A stretch of DNA of 48,173 nucleotides from Streptosporangiaceae bacterium. GTDB taxonomy: Bacteria > Actinomycetota > Actinomycetes > Streptosporangiales > Streptosporangiaceae. The first letter of the stretch is position 1, and each line of letters opens with the position of its first letter. The notes beneath the pieces were generated by a model. The model did no database searches, was not told the origin of the DNA, and worked only from the letters and a program-made list of their open reading frames with translations. Of the stretch, positions 1 through 6,980 are shown one piece after another. The position numbers and the translations under genes are program-made. The DNA lies in contig JASHOE010000180.1 in assembly GCA_030041275.1 (NCBI GenBank), forward strand, positions 1-48,173, in the 5' to 3' direction.

Positions 1-1482
1 CTGGTGCGGGCGAATCGGGAGTTCCGGCTCATCGCGGCTATGAACCCGTTCGACGCCATCGGCACGGCGCGGGTCAGCCAGGCCATCGCCGACCGGATCT
101 GCCGGGTCGTGCTTGGCTATCAGGACGCGGCCGCCGAGCAGGCGATCGTGCGCGCCGTCACCGGGCGGAACGGACCGGTGGTGCCGTTCGCGGTGGCATT
201 CACGCGCGCCACCCGAGCGCACCGGGACGTGCGGATGGGCTCGTCGGTTCGCGGCGCCATCGACCTCGTGCTGCTGATCGACGGGCTCACCCGGCTACGC
301 GGCGAGTCGGCCATGTCGCGCGACACGGCGCGCGACGCGGCGTACGCGGCCCTGTCTGGCCGGATCCGGATCGCCGACGGCAGCGACCGCAGCCCGGAGT
401 CCGTGCTCGACGAACTGCTTGACGAGTTGTGGCCGGCCGGCGCACCCGCCCCGCCCGAGACCGACGCCGAGCCGAACCACGCGGGCGGCCAGGGAAAAGC
501 CGCGGGCCCGCCTCCTGACGCGGGCCCGCCCCGGCCGGCATCGTCCCGGTCCAGCTTGCGGCGAGACCGGCACACGGGGCCGTCCCGCCGGACGCTGAGC
601 CGGGCCGAGCTCGCGAGCCGGCATCCTGCGTTCGCCGACGTGTCGCCCGAGGTCGGGTCGCTGGACACCGAGGCGCTGAGCGGCATGTTTGGCGCCGATC
701 CGGATGCCGCCGCGGCACTCCTGGCCGATCTGAGCCAGGCGACCGACGCGACCCTCAGGGCGCTCGCGCGCCGCCTCGCTGCCCGGGTGTTCATCCAGCT
801 CGGCGCCACCGGCAGGCAGCCGACCCGCGGGCCGCGTCGCATCCGGTCGGTGCCGCGCGGCACCGGCGACATCGACCTGGACGCGACGCTCGACCGGCTG
901 ACCGGCAGCTGGCCGCCGCCGCCCGACGACCTGGTAACCCGGACGTGGCAGGCGCACCGTCGCTCGGTCTGCCTGCTGGTGGACTCCAGCGGGTCCATGT
1001 CCGGTCTAGCGCTCGCGATGGCTGCGGTCGCGACCGCCAGCGTGCTCCTGGCTGCCGACGGCCGACTCGACGCCGGAGCGCTGGCGTTCTCCGGCAGCGT
1101 CACGATCCTGCAGGCACCGGGCAGCCGCCAGCCAGCCGAGCAGGTCGTGGGACGCCTGCTCGGCCTGCGCGGGCACGGGCTCACTGACCTCGCGGGTGCG
1201 CTGCGCGCGGCCGCGGCTGGTCTCGCGGCCGTGGCGGCCGGCGAACGCTCGGTCGTGTTGCTGTCGGACTGCATCAGCACCGCCGGCGGCGACCCGGCCG
1301 ATGCGCTGGGCGGCATCGACCGGCTCGACGTGCTCTGCCCGCAGCCGCCGGACCGCGAGCCAGACCCGGCGTCGTCGGTCGTCGCGGACCGGCTGGCCCG
1401 GCTCGGCAGCGGGACCTGCCGGCCGGTTCGCTCGCTGGCTGATATCCCGGCAGCGCTGACCCTGCTGCTGGCCGGGCGCTAG
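1..1482 (+). CDS. MoxR-like AAA+ / VWA (MIDAS) fusion protein, 5'-truncated by window edge
   Basis: The reading frame is open at base 1, so the start lies outside the window; 493 residues are visible. The first ~40 residues carry the AAA+ sensor-1 region of MoxR ATPases (AAMNPFDAIGTA, then ADRI). A helical AAA lid follows to about residue 140, then a Pro/Ala-rich linker to about 215. The C-terminus is a von Willebrand A domain with an intact metal site: DSSGSMS near residue 328, then the Thr of HGLTD and the Asp of LLSDC. The arrangement resembles magnesium-chelatase ChlD/BchD and fused MoxR-CoxE proteins, which use ATP hydrolysis and metal-dependent binding to remodel or metallate partners. 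The target cannot be told from here. The Walker A/B motifs lie outside the window, so ATPase competence is unknown. Confidence 0.8.
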   Translation: MVRANREFRLIAAMNPFDAIGTARVSQAIADRICRVVLGYQDAAAEQAIVRAVTGRNGPVVPFAVAFTRATRAHRDVRMGSSVRGAIDLVLLIDGLTRLRGESAMSRDTARDAAYAALSGRIRIADGSDRSPESVLDELLDELWPAGAPAPPETDAEPNHAGGQGKAAGPPPDAGPPRPASSRSSLRRDRHTGPSRRTLSRAELASRHPAFADVSPEVGSLDTEALSGMFGADPDAAAALLADLSQATDATLRALARRLAARVFIQLGATGRQPTRGPRRIRSVPRGTGDIDLDATLDRLTGSWPPPPDDLVTRTWQAHRRSVCLLVDSSGSMSGLALAMAAVATASVLLAADGRLDAGALAFSGSVTILQAPGSRQPAEQVVGRLLGLRGHGLTDLAGALRAAAAGLAAVAAGERSVVLLSDCISTAGGDPADALGGIDRLDVLCPQPPDREPDPASSVVADRLARLGSGTCRPVRSLADIPAALTLLLAGR

Positions 1483-1536
1483 CCGACGGCTCGGGGCCTG
1501 GTCGTCCGGCACTGCGTCGGCGGTCCGAACCCGGAT

Positions 1537-1550
1537 TTGAACGAGTTCAA
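1537..1550. promoter_or_regulatory. Distal operator dyad TTGAACGAGTTCAA
   Basis: This is a 7+2+7 inverted repeat once the flanking T1536 and A1551 are counted (TTTGAAC-GA-GTTCAAA). A second copy with the same half-sites lies exactly 60 bp downstream. The element is typical of a TetR dimer site, and the nearest candidate ligand-responsive repressor is encoded in the operon that follows. Confidence 0.7.
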
Positions 1551-1568
1551 AAAAATCCTCGTCAACTC

Positions 1569-1598
1569 TGGACAGCGCGGCCGGTGGCGAGCGATATT
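1569..1598 (+). promoter_or_regulatory. Candidate -35/-10 promoter for the membrane protein-TetR operon
   Basis: TGGACA at 1569-1574 and GATATT at 1593-1598 are separated by 18 bp. Each hexamer matches the vegetative consensus at four positions or more. The -10 element abuts and partly overlaps the proximal TTGAAC dyad, so a bound repressor would block it. The promoter is inferred from sequence only. Confidence 0.4.
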
Positions 1599-1610
1599 GA
1601 ACGTGTTCAA
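1597..1610. promoter_or_regulatory. Proximal operator dyad TTGAACGTGTTCAA
   Basis: Perfect TTGAAC/GTTCAA half-sites flank a GT centre. The site ends eight bases before the AGGAGG ribosome-binding site of the next gene, so it lies in the promoter/5' UTR. It is the second copy of the dyad at 1537. Confidence 0.7.
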
Positions 1611-1632
1611 GTTTTCTCAGGAGGTGGCCGAC

Positions 1633-2046
1633 GTGGTCATCGTGCTCTATCTGAGCTACCTCGCCGCCTGCACCGCCGTGACAATCGCCGTCGGCGCAGC
1701 GCTTCGAGGCGGCGGCCGCGTCGTGATGACGGGGCTGTTCGGCGATGAACGACAGGCAGAGGCAGTCAGCCGGCTCCTCGTCGTCACCCTCTACCTGCTG
1801 AACTTCGGCTATCTCGCCCTGACGCTCGGCGCCTCCGGTCACGTCACGGGCGCCCGGCAAGCGCTCGGCGTCTTGTCGGTCAAGCTTGGCGAGGAGCTCC
1901 TGGTGCTCGGCGGCCTGCACCTTGCCAGCCTGGTCGCGTTCGCGCGCCTTCGCCGCCGCCAGCGTCCTCCGGCAGGTCAGTCTGGATCAGCACCGCCGTG
2001 GGCTGCCCCACGTTCGCGAGCCGGCGCGGGCAGCCGGTCCGCGTGA
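1633..2046 (+). CDS. Small three-helix membrane protein, co-operonic with TetR
   Basis: I chose the GTG at 1633 because AGGAGG (1619-1624) sits eight bases upstream; the longer frame from 1537 would begin inside the operator. The 137-residue product has three hydrophobic segments. One is at the very N-terminus (VVIVLYLSYLAACT...), one is near the middle (LLVVTLYLLNFGYLALTL), and one follows GEELLVLGGLHLASLVAF. A basic, Pro/Ala/Ser-rich tail comes after them. I do not recognise a family with certainty. The stop overlaps the TetR start as GTGA, so the two are translationally coupled. Such pairs are often a small membrane effector and its own repressor; a role is not assigned. Confidence 0.75.
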   Translation: MVIVLYLSYLAACTAVTIAVGAALRGGGRVVMTGLFGDERQAEAVSRLLVVTLYLLNFGYLALTLGASGHVTGARQALGVLSVKLGEELLVLGGLHLASLVAFARLRRRQRPPAGQSGSAPPWAAPRSRAGAGSRSA

Positions 2047-2714
2047 CCGAGTACGAACTGACGGCGCGAGCCGAGCAGACCCGGTCCGCCATCGTCGCCG
2101 CGGCGCTCCGGCTGTTCCGCGAGAGCGGTTACGACGCGACCACGATGCGAGCGGTCGCGACCGAGGCAGGCGTGTCGACCGGCAACGCGTATTACTACTT
2201 TGCTTCTAAGGAAGAGCTGCTCCGGGAGTTCTACGCGCGCAGTCAGGCCGAGCACGCGGCCGCTAGCCGTGCGGTGCTGGCCGCCGAGACCGAGTTTGCG
2301 GCCCGGCTGCGCGGAACGCTGCGCGCTCTGATCGACGTGCTCGCGCCCTACCACGAGTTCGCGGCCAAGTTCTTCAAGCACGCGGCCGAGCCGAGCAACC
2401 CGCTCAGCCCGTTCAGCCCGCAGTCCAGCGCCGTTCGCACTGCAGCCACTTCGCTCTACGCCGAGGTGATAGCGGGGTCAACCCTGCGGGTGAACAGGGA
2501 CCTGCGCGGACAGCTTCCCGAGCTGCTCTGGCTGTACTCCCTCGGCGTCATCTTGTACTGGGTGCATGACTCCTCGCCCACCTGCGCGAAGACATATGCC
2601 CTGATCGACCGGACGGTGCCGGTGGCTGACCGGCTGCTCTCGCTGTCCAGGTACCGCGTGCTGAGCTCGACGCTGACGGACGTGATCTCCATCATCGAGG
2701 ACCTTCGTCCCTGA
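2043..2714 (+). CDS. TetR-family transcriptional repressor
   Basis: The 223-residue protein starts at the GTG overlapping the preceding stop (GTGA). The N-terminal helix-turn-helix is clear: RSAIVAAALRLFRESGYDATTM, then VATEAGVSTGNAYYYFASKEELL, the standard TetR recognition helix and following tyrosines. The rest is an all-helical ligand and dimerisation domain too divergent to predict the inducer. Because the gene lies in the same transcript as the small membrane protein behind two copies of a TTGAAC dyad, autoregulation through those sites is the simplest reading. Convergent with the nitrilase-fold gene 31 bp away. Confidence 0.9.
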   Translation: MTEYELTARAEQTRSAIVAAALRLFRESGYDATTMRAVATEAGVSTGNAYYYFASKEELLREFYARSQAEHAAASRAVLAAETEFAARLRGTLRALIDVLAPYHEFAAKFFKHAAEPSNPLSPFSPQSSAVRTAATSLYAEVIAGSTLRVNRDLRGQLPELLWLYSLGVILYWVHDSSPTCAKTYALIDRTVPVADRLLSLSRYRVLSSTLTDVISIIEDLRP

Positions 2715-2745
2715 CGATCGAGCCGAGCCTGGCCTGCTCACCGGT

Positions 2746-3810
2746 TCAGGTCGGTGGCACCCACACGTCGCGCTCGTGCATGAGCTGGATCTGCTTGCCG
2801 ATCACCTCTCGCCGGTAGTCTTCGTGGCCGTATGGTGCCCGGTTCAGGTACAGGTTCTTGGGATAGACCGGCTGTTCGTAGATGACCTGGTACTGCTCCG
2901 TGGTGAGGTCCTTGAGCCAGTTGTCCCACTGCGCACGGGCACGGAACCGCCGCAGCGCCTCAATGTCGATGGTCCCGGCCACCCAGCCCGACCCTGCGCT
3001 GTAGTCGTGCCTGCCGACGATCTGGCCGCGGTAGTCGATCACCGCTGACCCGCCGCCGAACGTATCGATCGGGATGTCGGAATCCGCATCCAGGTAGTAC
3101 GTGCCCACGTTGCAGGCGATCAGATAGACGTTGTTGTCCAGTGCCCGCGCCCGGTTCTGGATCTCAAACAGGCCGTTGCCGACGTGCGGGTGCGGGTACG
3201 GGCCGCGGTACACGACCTCGGCGCCGTTCATCGCCAGGCCGCGCGCGTTCTCGGGGTAAGAACCCTCGTTGGCCATCAGGAAGCCGAGCCTGCCGATCGC
3301 CGTATCTGCGACCGGGTAGAACGCGTCAAGCGTCCGCCCGTACAGCTCGATCCAGCGATCCCAGACGTTGTGCGGCGTCACCGAGTGCTCGACCGGCAGC
3401 AGCGGGACGACCTTGTGGTGCCGCAGGATTAGCTCACCGTCCGGGTCGAGCACGAAGCCCACGTTGAAGAACCGGCCGGGGAACTCCGGGTGCCGCGCCT
3501 TGGCCTGCGCCATCACGAATGCGTTCCACTTGCGGGCCAGCGCGCCGAGGTAATCGGTCTCCGGGCCGGGAATGTCGATCGCGCAGTCGCGGGCGAAATT
3601 CTCGTGATCGAGGTCGAGCACCTCGTCATTGAAGCCCTGCAGGCTGCCCTCCGGGATCGCGATGAGGCGGACCGGGAGGTCCAGGCTCGACAGCCACGAC
3701 GCCGCCTTGATCAGGTGTGCAATGTGCTCGAGGTTCACCTGAATGTCCGCACGGCGGCGGATGCCGCGCATCGTGGGCACTAACCCGACGGCTTGATACG
3801 GCTCGATCAT
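2746..3810 (-). CDS. Nitrilase-superfamily (carbon-nitrogen hydrolase fold) protein without the catalytic Cys
   Basis: The start is the ATG at 3810, preceded by AAGGGA; the frame can be extended further but without a good ribosome site. The 354-residue protein has the nitrilase alpha/beta/beta/alpha fold. The general-base Glu is in IPEG (residue 54) and the Lys in HHK (residue 133). The third catalytic element normally reads xCx4-5(F/Y)PE. Here it reads MANEGSYPE, with Ala180 (GCC) where the nucleophilic Cys belongs. The GAEVVYRG and NVGTYYLDADSD regions that follow are conserved-looking. It could be a non-hydrolytic or binding member, or use different chemistry. It lies 127 bp downstream of the histidine phosphatase on the same strand. 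Confidence 0.85.
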   Translation of the reverse strand: MIEPYQAVGLVPTMRGIRRRADIQVNLEHIAHLIKAASWLSSLDLPVRLIAIPEGSLQGFNDEVLDLDHENFARDCAIDIPGPETDYLGALARKWNAFVMAQAKARHPEFPGRFFNVGFVLDPDGELILRHHKVVPLLPVEHSVTPHNVWDRWIELYGRTLDAFYPVADTAIGRLGFLMANEGSYPENARGLAMNGAEVVYRGPYPHPHVGNGLFEIQNRARALDNNVYLIACNVGTYYLDADSDIPIDTFGGGSAVIDYRGQIVGRHDYSAGSGWVAGTIDIEALRRFRARAQWDNWLKDLTTEQYQVIYEQPVYPKNLYLNRAPYGHEDYRREVIGKQIQLMHERDVWVPPT

Positions 3811-3937
3811 GACCAAGTCCCTTCGGCAAGCGGGCAAGACTCCCCCATGCTCTCCCGCCGACGGCCACCGTGTCTGCCCCGTCGCCGCCGCGGCCATCCG
3901 CGCGGCCGGGGTGGTGACGGCGCTCTCTGCTGGCCTG

Positions 3938-4660
3938 TCAGGCCTGGCCGTCGAGGTGCGCGGTGTCGTTGTAGCCCCGCACGATCCACCGCTCGGGCGT
4001 GATCACCAGTCTCGATATGGAGGTGTTCTCGGCGCCGGTGAAGGCAAACGGTCGCGACGCCGCGGCCAGGGCGAGCGCCTGGCCGATCACCCCGCCGTGG
4101 GTGACCGCCGCGACGCGCTCGCCAGGGTGGGCGGCCGCGATCCGCTCGATCGCGGCCCTGACCCGGCCGGTGAATGCGTCGGCGGGCTCGGCGCCGGGGA
4201 TGACGTCCCAGCGTTCCTCGGCCGCCATCCGCAGCGCGACTGGATGACCCTCAGCGACGTTCTTCCTGAACACGCCGCCTTCCCAGTCGCCGAGGTGTAC
4301 CTCGCGAAGCCTGGCCTCGACGACCGGCGTCAGGCCGAGCCGGTCGGCGAGCGGCGCGGCAGTCTGCGCGGTGCGGCGCATGGTCGACACGTAGATGGCG
4401 GCGATCCCGGCGGTGGCCAGGCGCGCACCGAGCAGCTCCGCCTGAAGTTCGCCCTCGGCCGACAGCGGCGGATCGCCCTGTCCGTCGATGAGGGCGAACA
4501 GCGTTCCCTCGACGTAGGGCGCGGACTGGCCATGCCGCACCAGTAGCAGGTCAGTCGCGCCCGGCGGCGGCGTGAACCGCTGCTGCCGGAATGCGGGCGG
4601 TTCCGGCTCGAGACCGGCCGATGCGGGCTGAGCTGCCTCGGGTGGCTCCGCGGTAGTCAC
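3938..4660 (-). CDS. Histidine phosphatase family protein (phosphoglycerate-mutase-like)
   Basis: This 240-residue protein has the RHG catalytic signature (LLLVRHGQSAPY) after a Pro-rich N-terminal ~45 residues. The later parts of the fold are also present: STMRRTAQTA, the EVHLGDWEG acid-base region, and the second His in AVTHGGVIGQ. Members are phosphomonoesterases or mutases acting through a phospho-His. The substrate cannot be deduced. The GTG at 4660 is chosen because it lies just after the exonuclease III stop (16 bases between them). The two genes are probably co-transcribed. The ribosome site is weak, so the start is uncertain by a few codons. Confidence 0.85.
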   Translation of the reverse strand: MTTAEPPEAAQPASAGLEPEPPAFRQQRFTPPPGATDLLLVRHGQSAPYVEGTLFALIDGQGDPPLSAEGELQAELLGARLATAGIAAIYVSTMRRTAQTAAPLADRLGLTPVVEARLREVHLGDWEGGVFRKNVAEGHPVALRMAAEERWDVIPGAEPADAFTGRVRAAIERIAAAHPGERVAAVTHGGVIGQALALAAASRPFAFTGAENTSISRLVITPERWIVRGYNDTAHLDGQA

Positions 4661-4676
4661 GAGCCGAACATACCGG

Positions 4677-5540
4677 TCAGCGGGACTGCGGCAGCTTGAA
4701 GGACCTCTTCTTGGCACCCGGTGCGGACGGCGGCGGCACGACAGGGCCGATGTCGCCGTCCGGTGCCTCGTCCAGGTCGATGATCACCGGCGCGTGGTCG
4801 CTTGGCCCGGTGCCCTTGCGCGCCTTCCGGTCCACCCACGCGGCTTTGACCCGGCCCGCCACGCCTGCGGTGGCGAGCACCAGGTCGATGCGCATGCCGA
4901 GGTCCTGGTGGAACATCCCAGCGCGATAGTCCCAGTAGGTAAACACACGGCGGTCCGGCCAGTGATCCCGGACCACGTCGTGCAGCCCAGTCTCCTGGAG
5001 GCTGGCAAGTGCGGCGCGCTCAGGCTCAGTGACATGAGTCTGGCCGACGTAGGCCGCCGGGTCGAATACGTCCGCATCCGTCGGTGCGATGTTCATGTCG
5101 CCGCACACGATCGTGGCATCGGGCGCCTTGCGGACTGCCTGCTCCAGCGCGGCCAGCCAGGTCAGCTTGTAGCGGTAGTGCTCCGAGCCGGGCTCGCGGC
5201 CGTTCGGCACGTACACCGAGACCACGCGGATGCCACCACACGTGGCCGTGATGGCGCGCGCCTCCGGCTCGGGGAAGCCTGGCGCGCCCGGCAGGCCGCG
5301 AGTCACGTCGTCCAGGCCCACTCGGGACAAGATGGCCACGCCGTTCCACCGAGGTTCGCCGTGCACCGCGATCCGGTAACCGCGGCCGTCCAGATCCTTG
5401 CCCAGCAGGTCAACGAACGCGTCGTCGCCGAGCTTGGTCTCCTGCAGGCACACCACGTCTGGTAGCCGCTCGTCGAGCCACGGCAGCAGCCGGGGCACCC
5501 GCTGCTTGACCGAATTGACGTTCCAGGTAGCGATCCGCAT
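4677..5540 (-). CDS. xth: Exodeoxyribonuclease III (AP endonuclease)
   Basis: The protein has 287 residues, normal for the ExoIII/XthA family. It begins MRIATWNVNSVKQR, and the GTG three codons earlier is a possible alternative start. The Mg-binding Glu is in CLQETKL, the catalytic Asp/Asn in CGDMNIAPTD, and the terminal Asp-His in SDHAPVIIDL. It removes nucleotides 3'-5' from duplex DNA and incises at abasic sites in base-excision repair. A basic C-terminal extension of about 20 residues (PGAKKRSFKLPQSR) follows the fold. It heads a minus-strand run with the histidine phosphatase and the nitrilase-fold gene; these two have no obvious DNA-repair role. Confidence 0.95.
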   Translation of the reverse strand: MRIATWNVNSVKQRVPRLLPWLDERLPDVVCLQETKLGDDAFVDLLGKDLDGRGYRIAVHGEPRWNGVAILSRVGLDDVTRGLPGAPGFPEPEARAITATCGGIRVVSVYVPNGREPGSEHYRYKLTWLAALEQAVRKAPDATIVCGDMNIAPTDADVFDPAAYVGQTHVTEPERAALASLQETGLHDVVRDHWPDRRVFTYWDYRAGMFHQDLGMRIDLVLATAGVAGRVKAAWVDRKARKGTGPSDHAPVIIDLDEAPDGDIGPVVPPPSAPGAKKRSFKLPQSR

Positions 5541-5666
5541 CGGCCCCACAATAGCTGCGGCCCGCTGGAGCCGGTGCCGGTCAGATGGTCATCCGCGCAC
5601 CAGCGAGAATTCATGGCAGCGGCGACTCCGCCGTGGAGTGTGTCCTGCGACACCAGGGAGCGGCGC

Positions 5667-6968
5667 GTGCCGGGCCGGGCTGAGAGCGCGACCGTTCAGG
5701 TGGCTGGCCTGGTGCAGGGCATCGTGCTCGTCACCTTTCCGGCAGCCAGCACGATCTTCACCAGGAGCAGCGACTACAACTTGTCCCGCAGCGAGTACGG
5801 GGCGATGTTCGCGCCGCAGGTGGTCACGGCCGTGCTCGCGTCCTTGCTCGGCGCCGGGCTGCTGGTTCCCGGCCTCGCCAGCCGGGTCCGGGAGAAGAGC
5901 GTGTACCTGGCCGGCCTGGCAGCCGGTCTGGCGGCGATGCTGCTGCTGATCCTGAGCTGGCTCGTGGTCCGGCACCACGGCCTGGCGTACGGCCTGCTGC
6001 TTGCCGCCACCGCGTGCCTGGGCTGCGGCTTCGGCCTGACCGTGCCGTCGATCAACACCCTCACGGCCGCCTTCCATCCGCGCACAGCCGACCGCGCCGT
6101 GCTGGTCCTCAACGCGCTGCTCGGGCTGGGGACAGCGCTCGCGCCCGTCTTCGTCGCGGCATTTGCTGGCCTCGGATTCTGGGTCGGCCTGCCCGTCACG
6201 GCCGCTTGCCTGCTGGTGGGCCTCCTCGCGGTCAGCCTCCGGCTACCGCTCGACGCGGGCGGGTCAGCGCCGGCGACCGCGCGGCAGCCAGACCGCGAGC
6301 TGACCCGGCGAGCGCGGCCACGCCTGGCGACGTCACTGCTGCCGCGCGGCCTCGGATTGTTTGCGGCCTTCGCCCTGCTGTACGGGTTCTGCGAGACGAT
6401 GAACGGCAACTGGTCGCAACTGGACGTCACGTCGCTCGGCATCGGCGCGTCGACGGCGTCGCTGGCCCTCACCGGGTTCTGGGCACTGGTGACGGCAGGG
6501 CGAGTGCTGGTCGCAGCGCTGCAGCGCTGGCTGCCGAGCCGCGCCGCCTATCACATCCTGCCGTTCGTTCTGGCCGGCGCCTTCGTGTTCATCGCGGTCT
6601 TGCCGCACGACGCCCCGGCGGCGGCGGTGGCCGCCTTCTGCCTGGCCGGGCTGGGCTGCTCCGCCTTGCTGCCGCTGACGATCAGTTTGGGCCAGGAGAA
6701 GCTCACCGGCAGCCGGACCAAGGTCGCGGGCGGCGTCATCGCGGCTTACCAGCTCGGCTATGGCGTGGCGGCGTTTGGCGTCGGCCCGCTGACCGGTGCC
6801 GGAGTCCGGCTGCCAGTGATCTTCGGGGCGAGCGCCGCGGTGGCGGCCGCGATGGGCCTGCTGTCCCTGCTGGTCGCGCATCGCCGACCCTCGCCCGCGA
6901 CCGTGCACCCCCGGCCCGATCCGGCGCGGCCGATCCCGGTCGCCGCACCGCGCCACTCGCAGGCCTGA
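5667..6968 (+). CDS. MFS transporter
   Basis: The GTG at 5667 is preceded by AGGGAG six bases upstream, giving 433 residues and roughly twelve hydrophobic segments. A central basic, Pro/Ala-rich loop (DAGGSAPATARQPDRELTRRARPR) divides the two six-helix halves, as in many major-facilitator proteins. The second half starts near GLGLFAAFALLYGFCE and contains the FCETMNGNWS stretch seen in FucP/sugar-type and other MFS members. The substrate is not predictable. Twelve bases separate its stop from the GMC oxidoreductase, so transporter and oxidoreductase are probably one operon and may handle related compounds. Confidence 0.85.
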   Translation: MPGRAESATVQVAGLVQGIVLVTFPAASTIFTRSSDYNLSRSEYGAMFAPQVVTAVLASLLGAGLLVPGLASRVREKSVYLAGLAAGLAAMLLLILSWLVVRHHGLAYGLLLAATACLGCGFGLTVPSINTLTAAFHPRTADRAVLVLNALLGLGTALAPVFVAAFAGLGFWVGLPVTAACLLVGLLAVSLRLPLDAGGSAPATARQPDRELTRRARPRLATSLLPRGLGLFAAFALLYGFCETMNGNWSQLDVTSLGIGASTASLALTGFWALVTAGRVLVAALQRWLPSRAAYHILPFVLAGAFVFIAVLPHDAPAAAVAAFCLAGLGCSALLPLTISLGQEKLTGSRTKVAGGVIAAYQLGYGVAAFGVGPLTGAGVRLPVIFGASAAVAAAMGLLSLLVAHRRPSPATVHPRPDPARPIPVAAPRHSQA

Positions 6969-6980
6969 CATCATCGAGGC

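Noticed and set aside
1006..1920. 304-residue minus-strand frame opposite the VWA gene
   Set aside because: Its sequence is Arg/Gln/Ala-rich without domains, it is antisense to the clear AAA/VWA coding frame and to the small membrane protein, and its start is not supported.
3809..4546. Plus-strand 245-residue frame over the histidine phosphatase
   Set aside because: Shadow of the phosphatase; no recognisable fold and it would begin inside the nitrilase start.
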